This document shows positions 57,361 through 64,000 of a stretch of DNA of 64,000 bases, in pieces. Below the pieces are notes generated by a model. That model made no database searches and was not told where the DNA came from. It saw nothing but the letters and a program-made list of their open reading frames with translations. The stretch is from Cavia porcellus (lineage: Eukaryota > Chordata > Mammalia > Rodentia > Caviidae). Position 1 is the first letter of the stretch. The number at the start of each line of letters is the position of its first letter. A program made the translations under genes and the position numbers. The stretch lies in NCBI RefSeq assembly GCF_034190915.1, contig NW_026947501.1, positions 7,936,001 to 8,000,000 of the forward strand. The letters run 5' to 3'.

Positions 57361-59974
57361 TATCACTGGGTGGTGCGCATTGTATGGGTGTGTAACATTA
57401 AATTCACTAGTAGGAGTGAGAAAAACATCAAGGGTGGTGTGAATCGGAGGGTCTGTATTAGGTTAGGAAGTGAGTGGCAATGTAGGGTGGAGAAGAGCAC
57501 CGCGGTGTGGTCAGCATGGGGAGGTCAGGGAACATGCAGTGGCAATGTAGGATAGGTTTCTGAAACACATCGCGGGGTGGTGCGCATTGTATGGTTGTGT
57601 AACATTACATTGACTACTAGGAGTGAGAAAAACATCACGGGGTCATGTGGATCGGAGGGTCTGAATTAGGTTAGGCAGTGAGTGGCAATGTAGGGTGGAG
57701 AAAAGCACCGCGGTGTGGTCAGCATGGGGAGGTCAGGGAACATGCAGTGGCAATGTAGGATATTTTTCTGAGAAAACATCGCGGGTGGTGTGCATTGTAT
57801 GGGTGTGTAACATTACATTCACTAGTAGGAGTGAGAAAAAAACATCACGGGGTGGTGCACATTGTATGGGTGTGTAACATTAAATTCACTAGTAGGAGTG
57901 AGAAAAACATCACGGGGTGGTGTGAATCGGAGGGTCTGAATTAGGATAGGCAGTGAGTGAAATGTAGGATGGAGAAATGCACTGCGGGGTGGTCAGCATG
58001 GGGAGGTCAGGGAACATGCAGTGGCAATGTAGGATAGTTTTCTGAACAACATCGCGGGGTGGTGCGCATTGTATGGGTGTGTAACATTACATTCACTAGT
58101 AGGAGTGAGAAAAACATCACGGAGTGGTGTGAATCGGAGGGTCTGAATTAGGATAGGCAGTGAGTGGCAATGTAGGATGAAGAAAAGCACCGCGGGGTGG
58201 TCAGCATGTGGCGGTCAGGGAACATGCAGTGGCAATATAGGATACGTTTCTGAAAAACATAGCGGGGTGGTGCGCACTGTATGGGTGTGTAACATTACAT
58301 TCACTAGTAGGAGTGAGAAAAACATCGTGGGGTGGTGCGCATTGTATGGGTTTGTAACATTACATTCACTAGTAGGAGTGAGAAAAACATCACGGGGTGG
58401 TGTGAATCGGAGGGTCTGAAATAGGATAGGCAGTGAGTGGCAATGTAGGATGGCGAAAAGCACCGCGGCGTAGTCAGCATGGGAAGGACAGGGAACATGC
58501 AGTGGCAATGTAGGATAGGTTTCTGAAAAACATCGCGGGGTGGTTCGCATTGTATGGGTGTGTAACATTGTATTCACTAGTAGGAGTGAGAAAAACATCA
58601 CTGGGTGGTGCGCATTGTATGGGGGTGTAACATTAAATTCACTAGTAGGAGTGAGAAAAACATCACGGGGTGGTGTGAATCGGAGGGTCTGAATTAGGTT
58701 AGGCAGTGATTGGCAATGTAGGGTGGAGAAAAGCACCGCGGTGTGGTCAGCATGGGGAGGTCAGGGAACATGCAGTGGCAATGTAGGATAGGTTTCTGAA
58801 AAACATTGCGGGGTGGTGCGCATTGTATGGTTGTGTAATATTACATTCACTAGTAGGAGTGAGAAAACATCACGGGGTCGTGTGAATCGGAGGGTCTGAA
58901 TTAGGTTAGGCAGTGAGTGGCAATGTAGGGTGGAGAAAAGCACCGCGGTGTGGTCAGCATGGGGAGGTCAGGGAACATGCAGTGGCAATGTAGGATAGGT
59001 TTCTGAAAAACATCGCGGGGTGGTGTGCATTGTATGGGTGTGTAACATTACATTCACTAGTAGGAGTGAGAAAAAACATCACGGGGTGGTGTCAATCGGA
59101 GGGTCTACATTAGGATAGGCAGTGAGTGGCAATGTAGGATGGAGAAAAGCACCGCGGGGTGGACAGCATGGGGAGGTCAGGGAACATGCAGTGGCAATGT
59201 AGGATAGGTTTCTGAAAAACATCGAGGGGGGGTGCGTATTGTATGGGTGTGTAACATTACATTCACTAGTAGGAGTTAGAAAAACATCGTGGGGTGGTGC
59301 GCATTGTATGGGTGTGTAACATTACATTCACTAGTAGGAGTGAGAAAAACATCACGGGGTGGTGTGAATCGGAGGGACTGAAATAGGATAGGCAGTGAGT
59401 GGCAATGTAGGATGGTGAAAAGCACCGCAGGGTGGTCAGCATGTGGAGGTCAGGGAACATTCAGGGGCAATATATGATAGGTTTCTGAAAAACATCGCCG
59501 AGTGGTGCGCATTGTATGGGTGTGTAACATTACATTCACTAGAAGGAGTGAGAAAAACATAACGGGTTGGGTGATTCGGAGGGTCTGAATTAGGATAGGC
59601 AGCGAGTGGCAATGAATGATGGAGAAAAGCACCGCGGGGTGGTCAGCATGGGGAGGTCAGGGAACATGCAGTTGCAATGTAGGATAGGTTTCTGAAAAAC
59701 ATCGCGGGGTGCTGCGCATTGTATAGGTGTGTAACATTACATTCACTAGTTGGAGTCAGAAAAACATCACGGCTTGGTGTGAATAGGAGGGTCTGAATTA
59801 GGATAGGCAGTGAGTGGCAATGTAGGATGGAGAAAAGCACCGCGGGGTGGTCAGTATGGGGAGGTCAGGGAACATGTAGTGGCAATGTAGGATTGGTTTC
59901 TGAAAAACATCGCGTGGTGGTGCGCATTGTATGGGTGTGTAACATTACATTCACTAGTAGGAGTGAGAAAAACA
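57361..59974 (+). repeat. Lower-order satellite stretch resembling the 9-13 kb domain
   Basis: Units here include a GATATTTTTCTGAGAAAAC variant near 57,761 and a GATACGTTTCTG with CATAGCGGGG unit near 58,241 (seen again at 61,552, offset 3,311). A stretch at about 58,215-58,740 closely follows the order of 9,774-10,300 and 12,720-13,260. No foreign sequence is present. Confidence 0.65.
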
Positions 59975-60465
59975 TCACGGGGTGGTGTGAATCGGAGGGA
60001 CTTAAATAGGATACGCAGTGAGTGGCAATGTAGGATGGAGAAAAGCACCGCGGGTTGGTCAGCATAGGGAGGACAGGGAACATGCAGTGGCAATGTAGGA
60101 TAGGTTTCTGAAAAACATCGTGGGGTGGTGCGCATTGTATGGGTGTGTAACATTAAATTCACTAGTAGGAGTGAGAAAAACATCACGAGGTAGTGTGAAT
60201 CGGAGGGACTGAAATAGGATAGGTAGTGAGTGGCAATGTAGGATGGAGAAAAGCACCACGGGGTGGTCAGCATGGGGAGGTCAGGGAACAGTCAGTGGCA
60301 ATATAGATATGTTTCTGAAAAACATCGCCGAGTGGTGCGCATTGTATGGGTGTGTAACATTACATTCACTAGTAGGAGTGAGAAAAACATCACGGGGTGG
60401 TGTCAATCGGAGGGTCTACATTAGGATAGGCAGTGAGTGGCAATGTAGGATGGAGAAAAGCACCG
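59975..60465 (+). repeat. Duplicated segment (offset 1,998), copy 1
   Basis: It matches about 61,973-62,463. Both copies share CAGCATAGGGAGG (60,061 and 62,059), GGAACAGTCAGTGG and a small deletion giving CAATATAGATATGTTTCTG (near 60,299 and 62,297), where other units have CAATATAGGATAGGTTTCTG. The shared deletion makes common descent of the two segments very likely. Confidence 0.8.
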
Positions 60466-61972
60466 CGGGGTGGTCAGCATGTGGAGGTCAGGGAACATGC
60501 AGTGGCAATATAGGACAGGTTTCTGAAAAACATCGCGGTGTGGTGCGCATTGTATAGGTGTGTAACATTACATTCACTAGTTGGAGTCAGAAAAACATCA
60601 CGGGGTGGTGTAAATTGGAGGGTCTGAATTAGGATAGGCAGTGAGTGTCAATGTAGGATGGAGAAAAGCACCGCGGGGTGGTCAGCATGGGGAGGTCTGG
60701 GAACATTCAGTGGCAATGTAGGATAGGTTTCTGAAAAACATCGCGGAGTCGTGCGCATTGTATGGGTGTGTAACATTACATTCACTAGTAGGAGTGAGAA
60801 AAACATCACGGGGTGGGTGATTCGGAGGGTCTGAATTAGGATAGGCAGTGAGTGGCAATGTAGGGTGGAGAAAAGCACCGCGGTGTGGTCAGCATGGGGA
60901 GGTCAGGGAACATGCAGTGGCAATGTAGGATAGGTTTCTGAAATACATCGCAGGGTAGTGCGCATTGTATGGGTGTGTAACATTACATTCACAAATTGGA
61001 GTCAGAAAAACATCACGGGGTGGTGTGAATCGGAGGGTCTGAATTAGGATAGGCAGTGATTGAAATGTAGGATGGAGAAATGCACTGCGGGGTGGTCATC
61101 ATGGGGAGGTCAGGGAACATGCAGTGGCAATGTAGGATAGGTTTCTGAAAAACATCGCGGGGTGGTGCGCATTGTATGGGTGTGTAACATTACATTCACT
61201 AGTAGGAGTGAGAAAAATATCACGGGGTGGTGTGAATCGGAGGGTCTGAATTAGAATAGGCAGTGAGTGGCAATGTAGGATGGAGAAAAGCACCGTGGGG
61301 TGGTCAGCATGGTGAGGTCAGGGAACATGCAGTGGCAATGTAGGATAGGTTTCTGAAAAACATCGCCAAGTGGTGCCCATTGTATTGGTGTGTAACATTA
61401 CATTCACTAGTAGGAGTGAGAAAAACATCACGGGGTGGTGTGAATCGGAGGATCTGAATTAGGATAGGCAGTTAGTGGCAATGTAGGATGGAGAAAAGCA
61501 CCGCGGGGTGGTCAGCATGTGGAGGTCAGGGAACATGCAGTGGCAATATAGGATACGTTTCTGAAAAACATAGCGGGGTGGTGCGCACTGTATTGGTGTG
61601 TAACATTACATTCACTAGTAGGAGTGAGAAAAACATCGTGGGGTGGTGCGCATTGTATGGGTGTGTAACATTACATTCACTAGTAGGAGTGAGAAAAACA
61701 TCGCGGGGTGGTGCGCATTGAATGGGTGTGTAACATTACATTCACTAGTAGGAGTGAGAAAAACATCACGGGCTGGTTGATTCGGAGGGTCTGAATTAGG
61801 ATAGGCAGTGAGTGGCAATGTAGGATGAAGAAACGCACCGCAGGGTGGTCAGCATGGGGAGGTAAGGGAACATGCAGTTGCAATGTAGGATAGGTTTCTG
61901 AAAAACATCACGTGGTGGTGCGCATTGTATAGGTTTGTAACATTACATTCACTAGTTGGAGTCAGAAAAACA

Positions 61973-62463
61973 TCACGGGGTGGTGTGAATCGGAGGGACT
62001 GAAATAGGATAGGCAGTGAGTGGCAATGTAGGATGGAGAAAAGCACCGCGGGTTGGTCAGCATAGGGAGGACAGGGAACATGCAGTGGCAATGTAGGATA
62101 GGTTTCTGAAAAACATCGTGGGGTGGTGCGCATTGTATGGGTGTGTAACATTAAATTCACTAGTAGGAGTGAGAAAAACATCACGGGGTGGTGTGAATCG
62201 GAGGGACTGAAATAGGATAGGTAGTGAGTGGCAATGTATGATGGAGAAAAGCACCACGGGGTGGTCAGCATGGGGAGGTCAGGGAACAGTCAGTGGCAAT
62301 ATAGATATGTTTCTGAAAAACATCGCCGAGTGGTGCGCATTGTATGGGTGTGTAACATTACATTCACTAGGAGGAGTGAGAAAATACATCACGGGGTGGT
62401 GTCAATCGGAGGGTCTACATTAGGATAGGCAGTGAGTGGCAATGTAGGATGGAGAAAAGCACC
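61973..62463 (+). repeat. Duplicated segment (offset 1,998), copy 2
   Basis: This is the partner of 59,975-60,465. It differs at a few bases, for example GTATGATGGAG for GTAGGATGGAG near 62,236 and CACTAGGAGGAG for CACTAGTAGGAG near 62,366. It ends where C reads GACAGCATGGCGAGG in this copy and GTCAGCATGTGGAGG in the other. Confidence 0.8.
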
Positions 62464-64000
62464 GCGGGGTGGACAGCATGGCGAGGTCAGGGAACATGCA
62501 GTGGCAATGTAGGATAGGTTTCTGAAAAACATCGAGGGGGGGTGCGTATTGTATGGGTGTGTAACATTACGTTCACTAGTAGGAGTGAGAAAAACATCGT
62601 GGGGTGGTGAGCATTGTATGGGTGTGTAACATTACATGCACTAGTAGGAGTGAGAAAAACATCACGGCGTGGTGTGAATCGGAGGAATGAAATAGGCTAG
62701 GCAGTGCGTGGCAATGTAGGATGGAGAAAAGCACCGCGGGGCGGTCAGCATGTGGAGGTCAGGGAACATTCAGTGGAAATATAGGATAGGTTTCTGAAAA
62801 ACATCGCGGAGTGGTGCGCATTGTATGGGTGTGTAACATTACATTCACTAGTAGGAGTGAGAAAAACATCACGGGGTGGGTGATTCGGAGGGTCTGAATT
62901 AGGATAGGCAGTGAGTGGCAATGTATGATGGAGAAAAGCACCGCGGGGTGGTCAGCATGGGGAGGTCAGGGAACATGCAGTTGCAATGTAGGATAGGTTT
63001 CTGAAAAACATCACGGGGTGGTGCGCATTGTATAGGTGTGTAACATTACATTCACTAGTTGGAGTCAGAAAAACATCAAGGGGTGGTGTGAATAGGAGGG
63101 TCTGAATTAGGATAGGCAGTGAGTGCAATGTAGGATGGAGAAAAGCACCGCGGGGTGGTCAGCATGGGGAGGTCTGGGAACATTCAGTGGCAATGTAGGA
63201 TAGGTTTCTGAAAAACATCGCGGAGTGGTGCGCATTGTATGGGTGTGTAACATTACATTCACTAGTAGGAGTGAGAAAAACATCACGGGGTGGGTGATTC
63301 GGATGGTCTGAATTAGGATAGGCAGTGAGTGGCAAGGTAGGATGGAGAAAAGCACCGCGGGGTGGTCAGCATGTGGAGGCCAGTGAACATGCAGTGGCAA
63401 TGTAGGATAGGTTTCTGAAAAACATCGCAGGGTGGTGCGCATTGTATGGGTGTGTAACATTACATTCACTAGTAGGAGTGAGAAAAACATCATGGGGTGG
63501 TGCGCATTGTATGGGTGTGTAACATTACATTCACTAGTAGGAGTGAGAAAAACATCACGGGTTGGTGTGAATCGGAGGCATTGAAATAGGATAGGCAGTG
63601 AGTGGCAATGTAGGATGGAGAAAAGCACCGTGGGGTGGTCAGCATGGGGAGGTCAGGGAACATGCAGTGGCAATGTAGGATAGGTTTCTGAAATACATCG
63701 CAGGGTGGTGCCCATTGTATGTGTGTGTAACATTGCATTCACTAGTAGGAGTGAGAAAAACATCACGGGGTGGTGTGAATCGGAGGGTCTGAATTAGGAT
63801 AGGCAGTGAGTGGCAATGTAGGATGGAGAAAAGCACCGCAGGGTGGTCAGCATGTGGAGGTCAGGGAACATGCAGTGGCAATATAGGATAGGTTTCTGAA
63901 AAACATCGCGGGGTGGTGCGCATTATATGGGTATGTAACATTACATTCACTAGTAGGAGTGAGAAAAACATCGTGGGGTGGTGCGCATTGTATGGGTGTG
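62464..64000 (+). repeat. Right-edge satellite stretch, array continues beyond window
   Basis: These are ordinary one-A and two-A units. A GTATAGGTGTG / TAGTTGGAGTCAG unit lies near 62,980-63,100 and a CAGCATGTGGAGGCCAGTG C near 63,370. The last bases end inside the second A of a two-A unit (CATCGTGGGGTGG, TATGGGTGTG), so the array is not finished at 64,000. Confidence 0.75.

Larger units (their letters stand above)
1..64000 (+). repeat. Satellite DNA array, 208-bp trimeric (A-B-C) monomer family, fills the window
   Basis: Every line of the window can be read as tandem copies of one family in a single orientation. Landmarks recur in fixed order: GGTTTCTGAAAAACATCGCG, TATGGGTGTGTAACATTAC, CACTAGTAGGAGTGAG, the GGAGGGTCTGAATTAGG stretch, GAGAAAAGCACCGCGG, and GGTCAGCATGGGGAGGTCAG. 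Most units are 208 bp (A-B-C) or 273 bp (A-A-B-C). I found no stretch of 300 bases or more of unrelated sequence, no inverted block and no mobile-element insertion. Both edges lie inside a unit. Consensus composition by hand count is G78 A58 C27 T45. Strand is set by convention (G-rich strand = +). Satellite function, such as a centromeric role, is not shown by the sequence. Confidence 0.97.

Noticed and set aside
1..64000. CRISPR array
   Set aside because: The repeats are directly adjacent and the would-be spacers are themselves repeat subunits shared by all units. Repeat lengths of 63-73 and 208 bp and the absence of cas genes do not fit.

Overview
The whole 64 kb window is one uninterrupted, head-to-tail tandem array of a single satellite DNA family. 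I read it end to end and found no unique-sequence gene, RNA gene, transposon, insertion sequence or CRISPR array. Both window edges fall inside a repeat unit, so the array continues beyond both ends. An array this long, with nested higher-order repeats, points to a eukaryotic nuclear chromosome (centromeric, pericentromeric, subtelomeric or other heterochromatin). I cannot name the species or the satellite from sequence alone.

The basic unit is 208 bp and is itself a trimer of three diverged subunits that I call A (63 bp, or 65 bp when it follows another A), B (73 bp) and C (72 bp). Each begins with an A-rich run (GAGAAAA-like), then a CRYSGGGGTGGT-like core, then a subunit-specific tail. A can occur once (A-B-C, 208 bp), twice (A-A-B-C, 273 bp) or three times (344 bp in a variant with 2-bp longer A copies). 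Several B variants occur, one of them 1 bp shorter (A-B-C of 207 bp). The consensus I counted has 78 G, 27 C, 58 A and 45 T: about 50% GC but strongly G-rich on the + strand.

Layout: 1-5.6 kb holds two tandem copies of a ~1.86 kb higher-order repeat (HOR) plus part of a third. 5.6-8.8 kb is mostly simple monomers. 8.8-13.3 kb is a mosaic of partially matching ~1.4-1.65 kb blocks. 13.5-14.45 kb is a 481-bp dimer duplication. 14-28.2 kb is the most homogeneous domain: a 2,550-bp tandem duplication, then three 3,105-bp copies, one carrying an internal 1,441-bp duplication. 28-47 kb is built from long blocks related at offsets of about 2.8, 4.3, 6.1 and 10.4 kb. 46.6-49.8 kb is a clean 1,582-bp tandem duplication. 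49-57.4 kb is a ~3.0-3.3 kb block repeated once, then a partial third copy. 57.4-64 kb is lower-order and resembles the 8-13 kb flank more than the centre.

The many short open frames, mostly on the minus strand, follow from strand composition and from repeat lengths modulo 3. They are not annotated as genes. The interest of the window lies in its repeat architecture: subunit-level expansion, nested HORs, a domain of recent homogenisation, G-quadruplex-compatible runs in each C subunit, and CpG-type transitions at the same core position in all three subunits.
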